Assembly (NCBI GenBank): GCA_038065115.1
Contig: JBBTRS010000010.1
Coordinates: forward strand, 1 to 17,730
Source: MFKM01 sp038065115
GTDB lineage: Bacteria > Patescibacteriota > Minisyncoccia > UBA6257 > MFKM01
Direction: 5' to 3'
DNA: 17,730 bases
Part shown: positions 11,505-17,730 of the stretch, in pieces
Layout: each line of letters starts with the position of its first letter
Position numbering within the stretch: the first letter of the stretch is position 1
The notes under the pieces: generated by a model
Told to the model about the DNA's origin: nothing
Databases searched by the model: none
Seen by the model: the letters and a program-made list of their open reading frames with translations, nothing else
Position numbers and translations under genes: made by a program

Positions 11505-13967
11505 ATGACGGAACAACCAAAACAAAACATAGAACCCCGAGAGATCACGGACGAAATGAAAGAGTCTTACCTGGATTACGCCATTTCGGTTATCGTCTCC
11601 CGCGCTCTGCCGGATGTCCGAGACGGGCTGAAACCGGTTCACCGCCGGATTCTCTACGCTATGATGGAAGACGGGTTAAAAAGCGACGCTAAGTTCAGAA
11701 AATCAGCTACCGTTATCGGTTCGGTTTTGGGCCGTTATCACCCTCACGGCGATATCGCGGTTTATGACGCCTTAGTCCGAATGGCCCAGAATTTTTCTTT
11801 AAGATACCCGCTGATTAGCGGCCAAGGAAATTTCGGCAGCATTGACGGGGATTCCGCGGCGGCCTACCGCTACACCGAAGCCCGTCTTTCAAAAATCGCC
11901 GAGGAATTATTAACCGACATTGAAAAAGAAACGGTTGATTGGCAGCCGAATTACGACAATACCCGGCTGGAACCAAAAGTTTTACCCGCCAAGTTCCCCA
12001 ATCTTTTAGTTAATGGAACAATGGGAATCGCCGTGGGCATGACCACCAATATTCCGCCGCATAATTTAAACGAAATAATAGAAGCCGTTAAATATTTAAT
12101 TGACAACCCTCAAGCCGAAATTAAAGATTTGGTAAAGCTGGTGCCGGGTCCGGATTTTCCCACCGGCGGCTATATTTACAACAAATCCATCGCCGAAACC
12201 TATGCTATGGGAAAAGGTTCGGTTACCATGCAAGCGGCCGCCGAAATCCAGGAACGCCGCGAAAACCGCTTTGATATCGTCATTACCGAAATTCCTTATC
12301 AAGTCAATAAATCCGAGCTTATCATTAAAATGGCCGAGCTGGTTCAAGACAAAAAAATTGAAGGCATCAAAGATATTCGGGACGAAAGCGACAGGGAAGG
12401 GTTAAGAATCGTGATTGAATTAAAAAACGATTCTAACCCCCAAAAAGTTTTGAATTTTCTTTACAAACACACCGATCTTCAAAAAGATTTTCATTTAAAT
12501 ATGCTGGCTCTGGTCAACGGCATCCAGCCGCAGGTAATGTCTTTAAAAGACATTCTTAGCGCCTGGATAAAACACCGCCAGGAAGTTATCAAAAGAAGAA
12601 CCGAATTTAATTTAAGAAAAGCCGAAGAACGAGCTCATATTTTAACCGGCTTGGTAAAGGCGCTGGACGCGATTGACGAAATTATCGCCACCATCAAAAA
12701 ATCAAAAGACCGGGAAACCGCCCGCCAGAATTTGGTGGCTAAATTCAAGTTCAGCGATATCCAGGCCAATGCCATTTTGGAAATGAAGCTTTCAACGCTG
12801 GCCGCGCTGGAACGCCAAAAACTGGAAGACGAATTGAAAGAAAAAAAGAAATTAATCGCCGATCTTCAGTTCATCTTGAATCATCCCAAAGAAATTCTTT
12901 CAATTATCAAGACTGAATTGACCGAATTAAAAACCAACTTCAACGAACCGCGGCGAACTAAAATCATCAGCACCGAAGTCAAGGAATACCGCGAAGAAGA
13001 CCTGATTCCCCAGGAAGACGCCATTATCACTTTGAGTCAAGGCAATTATATAAAAAGGTTGTCGCCCGATAATTTCAAAACCCAGAAACGCGGCGGCAAG
13101 GGACTCATCGGCTTTGATCTGAAAGAAGAAGATTTCGTCACCCAAATTTTGACGACAAAAAGCCATGACAATGTTTTGTTTTTCACGGATCGCGGCCGAG
13201 TTTTTCAAACCAAGGCCTATGAAATTCCGGAAGCCAGCCGAACTTCCAAAGGCAAATCAATTTATAATTTTTTGGACTTGTCGCCCAATGAACAAATCAA
13301 CGCGATTATCAGCTATTCCGAAGCTCACGATTCGGCATTTCTGTTGATGGCCACCAAGCGCGGATTCATTAAAAAAACACCGCTTGGCGATTTTGCCAAC
13401 ATCCGCCGCAACGGCCTGATTGTCATCAAGCTTAAGAAAGACGACCTTTTGAAATGGGTTAAGCTTTCTTCGGGCAAAGACGAAATTATTTTAACGACCT
13501 CTTTGGGCCAGGCTATCCGTTTTCCGGAAAAACAAGTCAGATCGATGGGCCGAACCGCCAGCGGAGTGAAAGCCATTAAATTTAAAAAATCCGCTCGTTC
13601 GGCAGGCGGGGAAGATTTCGTCAGCGGACTTGATATAATAAAAAAAGATTCAAGATCCAAGATTCAAGATTCAAGATTATTGGTAGTTATGGCTAACGGA
13701 TTCGCCAAGCAGACGCTTTTAAAGCAATACAAAATCCAAAACAGATCCGGTTCGGGAATTAAAACCGCGAAAATCACCGCCAAAACCGGACCGATTATCG
13801 CCAGCCAAATCATTGACGAAGTTGAAGAAATTTTAGCGATTTCAGCCAAAGGACAAATTCTAAAAACCGAGATCAAAAGCATCCGTTTGGCGGGCCGGGC
13901 GACTCAAGGAGTAAAAATCATGAACCTTGACCCCGGTGATAAATTAGTGGGGATGATTACGGTATAA
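11505..13967 (+). CDS. gyrA: DNA gyrase subunit A
   Basis: GyrA cuts and rejoins DNA with GyrB and wraps DNA to introduce negative supercoils. The breakage-reunion core starts at ITDEMKESYLDYAISVIVSR; the catalytic tyrosine is Y123 in YRYTEARL. The quinolone region reads HPHGDIAVYD (79-88): Ile84 stands where E. coli has Ser83, with the acidic Asp88 kept. A coiled-coil tower with the lid (about 370-480) and a six-blade beta-pinwheel follow. The gyrase signature GyrA-box is QKRGGKG (527-533), favouring gyrase over topoisomerase IV. The C-terminal pinwheel has two insertions (about 696-724): a GC-rich SARSAGGED and a 7-bp array. 820 aa is normal. No SD; ATG 12 nt after the previous stop. Confidence 0.97.
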   Translation: MTEQPKQNIEPREITDEMKESYLDYAISVIVSRALPDVRDGLKPVHRRILYAMMEDGLKSDAKFRKSATVIGSVLGRYHPHGDIAVYDALVRMAQNFSLRYPLISGQGNFGSIDGDSAAAYRYTEARLSKIAEELLTDIEKETVDWQPNYDNTRLEPKVLPAKFPNLLVNGTMGIAVGMTTNIPPHNLNEIIEAVKYLIDNPQAEIKDLVKLVPGPDFPTGGYIYNKSIAETYAMGKGSVTMQAAAEIQERRENRFDIVITEIPYQVNKSELIIKMAELVQDKKIEGIKDIRDESDREGLRIVIELKNDSNPQKVLNFLYKHTDLQKDFHLNMLALVNGIQPQVMSLKDILSAWIKHRQEVIKRRTEFNLRKAEERAHILTGLVKALDAIDEIIATIKKSKDRETARQNLVAKFKFSDIQANAILEMKLSTLAALERQKLEDELKEKKKLIADLQFILNHPKEILSIIKTELTELKTNFNEPRRTKIISTEVKEYREEDLIPQEDAIITLSQGNYIKRLSPDNFKTQKRGGKGLIGFDLKEEDFVTQILTTKSHDNVLFFTDRGRVFQTKAYEIPEASRTSKGKSIYNFLDLSPNEQINAIISYSEAHDSAFLLMATKRGFIKKTPLGDFANIRRNGLIVIKLKKDDLLKWVKLSSGKDEIILTTSLGQAIRFPEKQVRSMGRTASGVKAIKFKKSARSAGGEDFVSGLDIIKKDSRSKIQDSRLLVVMANGFAKQTLLKQYKIQNRSGSGIKTAKITAKTGPIIASQIIDEVEEILAISAKGQILKTEIKSIRLAGRATQGVKIMNLDPGDKLVGMITV
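13592..13611. repeat. GC-rich short palindrome-like element in gyrA
   Basis: CCGC at one end pairs with GCGG at the other, with GTTCGGC inside; codes for SARSAGG in a pinwheel loop. Its make-up resembles the element in the MBL gene, but the pairing is short. Confidence 0.35.
13647..13674. repeat. Heptanucleotide array GATTCAA x4 in gyrA
   Basis: GATTCAA, GATCCAA, GATTCAA, GATTCAA. Read in gyrA they give the polar linker DSRSKIQDSR between two strands of the C-terminal pinwheel. Confidence 0.88.
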
Positions 13968-13970
13968 TAA

Positions 13971-14033
13971 TCTAGAATCTAGAATCTAGAATCTAGAATC
14001 TAGAATCTAGAATTTAGAATTTAGAATTTAGAG
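13971..14033. repeat. Heptanucleotide array between gyrA and the binding-protein gene (9 units)
   Basis: Six exact TCTAGAA units, two TTTAGAA and a last TTTAGAG fill nearly the whole 73-nt gap; only a few bases remain at each side (8 nt before ATG 14041). The sharp change from C to T at unit 7 suggests expansion of each type separately. Confidence 0.97.
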
Positions 14034-14040
14034 AAATACT

Positions 14041-15357
14041 ATGACTAAAGTTACCCGCAACCAAACAATTATTCTCGGCATTGTCGGAGTCGTTGTCTTG
14101 TTTTTAATTTTAATTTTTACGGGCGTTATTCCGGGATTGCGAACCGCCTCCAAAAAACAAGTCAAAGCTGATTTGGACTTTTGGGGAGTTTTTGACAAGT
14201 CCAGCGTTTACCAAAACGTCATTGATCAATTCCAAGATCTTCATCAAGGGATAAAAATAAATTATCGCCAGCTTGACCCCGAAACTTACGAAAACGAATT
14301 AATCAACGCTTTGGCGGCCGGTCGAGGGCCGGATATTTTTATGATCCATAATACCTGGCTGCCAAAACATTATGATAAAATTTCTCCCCTGCCCGAAGAA
14401 AAACTAAACATCGCTGTTTACGGCGACCAACTTTTCCCCAAAGTGGTTAAAACAGATTTCACTTCCAACGATACTATTTATGCCTTTCCTCTTTCAATTG
14501 ACACCTTGGCTCTTGTTTACAATAAAGATATTTTTGACCAAAGTGGCATAGCTCTGGCGCCAACCACCTGGCTGGAATTCCAGAATATTGTTCCTCAATT
14601 AAGAATTTTGGATAAAACCGGAAAAATCAGCCGGGCCGCGGCGGCTATCGGCGGTTCCAACAAAAGCGTTAACCGAGCGACCGATCTTTTGAGCCTTTTA
14701 ATGCTTCAAGCCGGCGCCGAAATGACCGACCGAGATTTCACGCGGGCTACTTTTGCTCAAAGTCTGACCGGCGGTTTTTCGCCCGGATTAAACGCTTTGG
14801 AATTTTATACCCGCTTCGCCAACCCGATAAATTTTGATTACACTTGGAACGAAGCCCTCCATTATTCTCTTGATTCTTTCGCCGAAAGTTCCAGCGCGAT
14901 GATCTTCAATTACGCCTATCAACTGCCTAATCTAAAAGCCAAGAATCCTCTTTTAAATTTAGGAGTGGCGCCAATTCCTCAAAACAATCCGGCCAAAGCG
15001 GTCAATTACGCCAATTATTGGGGCTATACGGTCTCCAATAAAAGCCAGTATTCCGATTTGATTTGGGATTTTATTCTTCTTCTGACAACCAATCAAAATA
15101 ACGCCAAAAATTATCTTCAGGAAACCCAAAAACCGCCGGCTTTAAGATTTTTGATTAACGAATATTCCAATGATCCGGAGATAGGTATTTTCGCCAAACA
15201 AATTTTGACCGCCAAATCCTGGCCGCAGATTAACGACAATAAAATTGAAACTATCTTTTCAGATATGATAGAATCGGTAATAAACGGTCGGCAGTCAGCT
15301 GAAACCGCCCTTGACCAAGCTGAAGCCGAAGTTAGCCAGCTAATGATGAGAAAGTAG
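14041..15357 (+). CDS. Membrane-anchored extracellular solute-binding protein (family 1)
   Basis: 438 aa. One N-terminal TM helix (about 9-30) anchors the protein; there is no lipobox Cys. The outer part fits sugar-type ABC binding proteins: LDFWGVFDKSSVYQNVIDQF (46-65), PETYENELINALAAGRGPDIFMIH with the ..AaGrgPDi... motif, DTIYAFPLSIDTLALVYNKDIF with the Y.....alyYN.d.f motif, and TTWLEFQ. Such proteins catch sugars, usually for MalF/MalG-like permeases. No permease or ATPase is near; instead three pilin-like genes follow. The role may be in binding a host or environmental sugar, or in a surface structure. A 7-bp array fills its upstream gap, and its TAG stop belongs to the first unit of the next array. 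Confidence 0.85.
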   Translation: MTKVTRNQTIILGIVGVVVLFLILIFTGVIPGLRTASKKQVKADLDFWGVFDKSSVYQNVIDQFQDLHQGIKINYRQLDPETYENELINALAAGRGPDIFMIHNTWLPKHYDKISPLPEEKLNIAVYGDQLFPKVVKTDFTSNDTIYAFPLSIDTLALVYNKDIFDQSGIALAPTTWLEFQNIVPQLRILDKTGKISRAAAAIGGSNKSVNRATDLLSLLMLQAGAEMTDRDFTRATFAQSLTGGFSPGLNALEFYTRFANPINFDYTWNEALHYSLDSFAESSSAMIFNYAYQLPNLKAKNPLLNLGVAPIPQNNPAKAVNYANYWGYTVSNKSQYSDLIWDFILLLTTNQNNAKNYLQETQKPPALRFLINEYSNDPEIGIFAKQILTAKSWPQINDNKIETIFSDMIESVINGRQSAETALDQAEAEVSQLMMRK

Positions 15358-15382
15358 AAAATAGAATCTAGAAAATAGAATT
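15355..15382. repeat. Heptanucleotide array before the first pilin gene (4 units)
   Basis: TAGAAAA, TAGAATC, TAGAAAA, TAGAATT: from the stop codon of the binding protein exactly to the base before ATG 15383, so the array forms the whole intergenic gap and displaces any SD. Confidence 0.9.
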
Positions 15383-15829
15383 ATGAAACAAATAAATAGC
15401 CAGAAACAAAAAATCCCAGGGGAAAAACTTCATTCTACTTTCTACTTTCTACTTTTTATTTTCTGTTTAATTCTACTTTCTACTTTTTATTTTCTATTTT
15501 CTACTGCTTCAGCCGCCGGCTTGGTGCCCTGCGGCGAAGAAGGCAACCCCTGCTCTTTTTGCCACCTCTTTCAGTTAGGGCAAAATGTCTTGAAATTTTT
15601 AATGGAAATTTCTTCTGTCCTAGCTATCGCTTTTATTGTCTACGGCGGTATAATGATGATGCTCGGCAGCGGCAATCCGGCAAAAATTAAAGAAAGCCAG
15701 GGCATTATTTGGTCGGCAATTGTCGGCATAGTCATTCTTGCCTGCTCTTGGGTGATTATCAATACTTTTTTTCATTTAATGACCGGAAAAATAGACTGGC
15801 CATGGGACGAAATTCAATGTAAGGTTTAA
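15383..15829 (+). CDS. T4SS-pilin/VirB2-like protein with repeat-coded signal peptide
   Basis: 148 aa. The N-terminus (KQINSQKQKIPGEKL) is followed by an unusually long hydrophobic run (about 18-41) and a TASA-A cleavage site near 44-45. The hydrophobic run is coded by ten 7-bp units of the TTCTACT type. The mature part has Cys50, 57, 60 and 146, then two TM helices (about 66-95 and 107-130) separated by GSGNPAKIKESQ. This small two-helix form with a G.gnP.k...a.. turn fits the VirB2/TrbC-like pilins (Pfam T4SS_pilin) found in many CPR genomes. First of three related genes, 3 nt before the second. ATG 15383 is the only good start before the signal peptide. Confidence 0.8.
   Translation: MKQINSQKQKIPGEKLHSTFYFLLFIFCLILLSTFYFLFSTASAAGLVPCGEEGNPCSFCHLFQLGQNVLKFLMEISSVLAIAFIVYGGIMMMLGSGNPAKIKESQGIIWSAIVGIVILACSWVIINTFFHLMTGKIDWPWDEIQCKV
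15433..15505. repeat. Heptanucleotide array coding a signal peptide (10 units)
   Basis: Units TTCTACT x3, TTTTATT, TTCTGTT, then TAA as a break, then TTCTACT x2, TTTTATT, TTCTATT, TTCTACT. The second block repeats the order of the first. The complement is of the AGTAGAA type, thus related to the arrays at 15355 and 13971. Confidence 0.93.
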
Positions 15830-15832
15830 TTT

Positions 15833-16204
15833 ATGAATTATCTTTTAATAAAATTTTTAGGGTTAGTTTTGGGAACAAATAAAGTTTTGGCCGACGCAAT
15901 ACCGGGAAGCGGAGCGAAACCGAGCGGAGTCAATGGAGACAGTTACAAATTGCCCAATCCTTTAGGGACTACAAGCACTTTTGCCGAAATCATTGACAGA
16001 GTGACGGGCTATTTGATTGTTATCGCGGCGCCAATCGCCACTTTAATGATTCTCCTGGCCGCTTTCAAAATTTTAACCGCCGGGGACAATCCCGAAAATC
16101 TGAAAAGCGCCAAACAAATGATTCTCTGGACAGTTGTCGGTTATGCTATAATTTTAATATCCAAAGGGATTACTTTGATTATTAAGCAACTTTTGGGAAG
16201 TTAG
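15833..16204 (+). CDS. T4SS-pilin/VirB2-like protein
   Basis: 123 aa. A short N-terminal hydrophobic segment (MNYLLIKFLGLVLGTNKVLA) is likely a signal peptide cut after LADA. A Gly/Pro/Ser-rich linker (about 23-50) leads to two TM helices (VTGYLIVIAAPIATLMILLA, about 57-76, and ILWTVVGYAIILISKGITLI, about 96-115) with TAGDNPENLKSAKQ between them, the same turn as in its neighbours. No Cys. It starts 3 nt after the first pilin gene, so translation is probably coupled. Likely a surface pilus or T4SS-like subunit; export or DNA uptake role unknown. Confidence 0.8.
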   Translation: MNYLLIKFLGLVLGTNKVLADAIPGSGAKPSGVNGDSYKLPNPLGTTSTFAEIIDRVTGYLIVIAAPIATLMILLAAFKILTAGDNPENLKSAKQMILWTVVGYAIILISKGITLIIKQLLGS

Positions 16205-16239
16205 ATTTTAATAAAAAGGTCGGTATTTTCTAAACAAAT

Positions 16240-16581
16240 ATGAAAAATAAAAAAATAAAAACTATTTTATTGCTTTCGTTAATCAGCCTGCCGGTTTTGG
16301 TTTTAGCTCAAAGCGGTGTCCAGACACCCCCGACGCCGGTGACTAGCATTGAAGGTGTTTTCCGTATTCTTAATACCCTCATCAATTGGATTTTCACCAT
16401 TCTTTTAATTATTGCCGTGTTCTTTATCATGCTGGCGGCTTTTGCTTATCTTGGCAGCGCCGGAGAACCGGACAAGGTAGCCGAAGCCCAAAACAAATTG
16501 ATTTACGCGGCGGTGGCTATCGGTGTCGGTTTAATCGCGAAAGGCGTGGAATTCATCGTTCGGCAATTGATTGGTTCTTAA
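16240..16581 (+). CDS. T4SS-pilin/VirB2-like protein
   Basis: 113 aa. Classical signal peptide (KNKKIKTILLLSLISLPVLV, cut near LAQ-S), a Pro/Thr-rich start of the mature chain (QTPPTPVTSIEGVF), then two TM helices (about 46-73 and 88-109) parted by GSAGEPDKVAEAQNK. The turn motif and the end of the chain (..KG...i.RQLIGS against ..KG..LIIKQLLGS in the second pilin) show common descent with 15833-16204. 35 nt separate them. No other T4SS gene (VirB4, VirB6, VirB11) is in the window. A strong terminator follows 34 nt after the stop. Confidence 0.82.
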   Translation: MKNKKIKTILLLSLISLPVLVLAQSGVQTPPTPVTSIEGVFRILNTLINWIFTILLIIAVFFIMLAAFAYLGSAGEPDKVAEAQNKLIYAAVAIGVGLIAKGVEFIVRQLIGS

Positions 16582-16615
16582 ACCAAATTTATAAACCATC
16601 TAAATCAAATTAAAG

Positions 16616-16650
16616 AAACCCCGTTAGATAATAAATATCTAACGGGGTTT
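16616..16650. terminator. Strong terminator shared by converging operons
   Basis: A 15-bp perfect stem (16616-16630 with 16636-16650) with a 5-nt AT loop, followed by a T run on the plus strand (16648-16652). On the minus strand TTTCTTT follows, so it may also stop transcription from the 16672 gene. Confidence 0.92.
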
Positions 16651-16671
16651 TTGATAGTAAAAGCAAAAAAA

Positions 16672-17172
16672 TTATTTTACTTCTACTATTTTTATTACCG
16701 TGTCTTCCTCCTTTCCTATCAGCCGCAATCGCCCGCCGGGTTCATCGCCATTCCATGTTTCTGGACCAGCAGGCATCGGGTAGATAATCCGACTGCCGTC
16801 CTTTTGAACGGAAACGGCCTGATATGGTTTATTCGCCCACAAAAGATGGCGGGTTTCAAAACCGACTTCCACTGTCGGTGTTTCCTCGCCCACTTTAAGG
16901 TGAAATTCCATCGCCACCTGTCGAACCGGAGCCGCCTGTTTTTTGGCGGCTCCAGACAAAGCGAAGATTACAGCCCAAACCAGGATCCCCAGAAGAATTA
17001 CGGCGATAATCGGCCATAAGTAATTCTTTTTGGCTTTTGAGGCGTCCGGAGTTTTGGCGCTTTTCGTTTCGTCATCCTCCTCTTTTTTTTCGTCATAAGA
17101 GGGAGTGCTATTGGCGATGATAGTAATTAAAATTAGTATCACCGCTATGGCCAATACAATCCAAATAATCAT
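16672..17172 (-). CDS. Two-TM membrane protein next to an SPFH protein, unknown
   Basis: 166 aa. TM1 at about 2-20 (IIWIVLAIAVILILITIIA), then an acidic stretch (YDEKKEEDDETKSA), a basic stretch, TM2 at about 50-72 (YLWPIIAVILLGILVWAVIF), and a C-terminal beta-rich domain (about 83-166) with MEFHLKVGEETPTVEVGFE and a last strand VIKIVEVK. No family recognised. An SD (AAGGAGG) lies about 9 nt before ATG 17172 inside the end of the SPFH gene, and the ATG overlaps that gene's TGA by 4 nt. Membrane partners of SPFH proteins (such as NfeD) often sit next to them; this one is not clearly NfeD. Confidence 0.7.
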   Translation of the reverse strand: MIIWIVLAIAVILILITIIANSTPSYDEKKEEDDETKSAKTPDASKAKKNYLWPIIAVILLGILVWAVIFALSGAAKKQAAPVRQVAMEFHLKVGEETPTVEVGFETRHLLWANKPYQAVSVQKDGSRIIYPMPAGPETWNGDEPGGRLRLIGKEEDTVIKIVEVK

Positions 17173-17730
17173 TTTTTGTCCCCTCCTTCCTTCCCCTGGC
17201 TACCGAATTGATTTAAAACATCAACTACTTTGCTGGGGAGAAAAATCATATTTCCGGCTTTAGCGCTGGCCTTTTCAATCGTATCCATTGCTTTAAGGGC
17301 CAGGCCAACTTCTCCTTGCGCTCTAATTGCTTCGGAAACCGTTTTGATTTTTCTCGCTTCAGCTCCAGCCAAGGTATCTATTTTTCTCGCTTCAGCTTCG
17401 GCTAGAGTGTCTATTCTTTTCGCTTCAGCGGAGGCTTTTATTTCAATCTCCTCCTTTTCTCTTTCCGCCGACCATTTTTTAGCCGCCGCTGTTTCGTATT
17501 CTTTGCCAACAGTAATGGAAGCGAACTCAATACTCTGGATATCCACTCCGTAAATCTCCCAAAGAACCCAGAGGATACCCTTGCCGGCCAATTCCATATT
17601 TTCAATTTCTTTATCGGATTTGCCTTCGTTTTTGAGACGCTTTTTATCTTCTACTGTGAATCTTTCCTTAGATTTTCCAAGAAATTTAAAAAGCTCGCTA
17701 TCCGGCCCTTGATTTACGCCGACAAGCTCT
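17169..17730 (-). CDS. SPFH/band-7 family protein, C-terminal part (N-terminus beyond the window)
   Basis: The open frame reaches the window edge, so an internal ATG at 17597 is not the true start. Visible: ELVGVNQGPDSELFKFLGKS, a charged part, then WEIYGVDIQSIEFASITVGK, which is the end of the SPFH (stomatin/prohibitin/flotillin/HflK) domain, where a strand (.GV.v..v.i..i..) leads into a long helix. This is an Ala/Glu/Lys-rich coiled coil (about 85 residues, with near repeats RIDTLAEAEAR-KIDTLAGAEAR-KI) as in flotillins. SPFH proteins form rings or cages on membranes and often control proteases such as FtsH. The end is polar (QFGSQGKEGGDKK). Partial but well supported. Confidence 0.8.
   Translation of the reverse strand, partial: ELVGVNQGPDSELFKFLGKSKERFTVEDKKRLKNEGKSDKEIENMELAGKGILWVLWEIYGVDIQSIEFASITVGKEYETAAAKKWSAEREKEEIEIKASAEAKRIDTLAEAEARKIDTLAGAEARKIKTVSEAIRAQGEVGLALKAMDTIEKASAKAGNMIFLPSKVVDVLNQFGSQGKEGGDKK

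Noticed and set aside
13971..14033. CRISPR array
   Set aside because: Units are 7 bp and directly joined with no unique spacers; this is a simple tandem repeat.
17169..17597. A complete 142-aa protein starting at ATG 17597
   Set aside because: The frame is open upstream to the window edge and the upstream residues fit the SPFH domain, so the start lies outside.

Overview
The window suggests a member of the Candidate Phyla Radiation (Patescibacteria), most like a Parcubacteria-type genome. The reasons are a moderate-GC, compact layout, an IF2 with no long N-terminal region, a four-S1-domain ribosomal protein S1, a run of small VirB2/T4SS-type pilins next to gyrA, and short repeat insertions inside conserved genes. 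This placement is inference from gene content; no database was searched.

Layout. (1) 1-1759, minus: infB followed by overlapping rbfA (cut by the window edge), translation initiation and 30S maturation. (2) 1767-3190, plus: tRNA-Ser(GCU), then an apparent 3' remnant of an XRE-type HTH gene starting right at the tRNA end, a TrmO-like tRNA methyltransferase, and a Met-rich SHOCT membrane protein. (3) 3190-5650: an accessory-looking segment with a 44-bp perfect palindrome, two small-protein operons on the minus strand with near-consensus promoters and strong Shine-Dalgarno (SD) sites, a Xer-type tyrosine recombinase on the plus strand, and a candidate rod-shaped structured RNA. (4) 5654-10350, minus: rpsA-like S1 protein, ftsH, hicB-hicA toxin-antitoxin, D-Ala ligase, and tRNA-Ile(UAU), whose 5' end overlaps the ddl stop codon. 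(5) 10340-16650, plus: an MBL-fold protein that has lost its metal ligands, a small membrane protein, gyrA, a membrane-anchored solute-binding protein, and three T4SS-pilin-like proteins, closed by a strong terminator. (6) 16672-17730, minus: a two-TM protein and the C-terminal part of an SPFH/band-7 protein that runs off the edge.

How it fits together. Regions 1 and 4 are core information processing, membrane proteolysis and peptidoglycan precursor synthesis. Region 5 joins core gyrase to cell-surface proteins. Several genes (rpsA, hicB, xer, perhaps ftsH) have a -10 box only 6-10 nt before the ATG and no SD, which suggests leaderless mRNAs. The small-protein operons of region 3 have the opposite design.

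Most notable: arrays of different 7-bp repeats at six places. One encodes the hydrophobic core of a pilin signal peptide and could cause phase variation; others sit inside ddl, gyrA and the MBL gene. Also notable are short palindromic in-frame insertions, the candidate structured RNA, the perfect palindrome, the F-type Ddl active site, the gyrA Ile at the quinolone position, and tRNA-Ile with a UAU anticodon.
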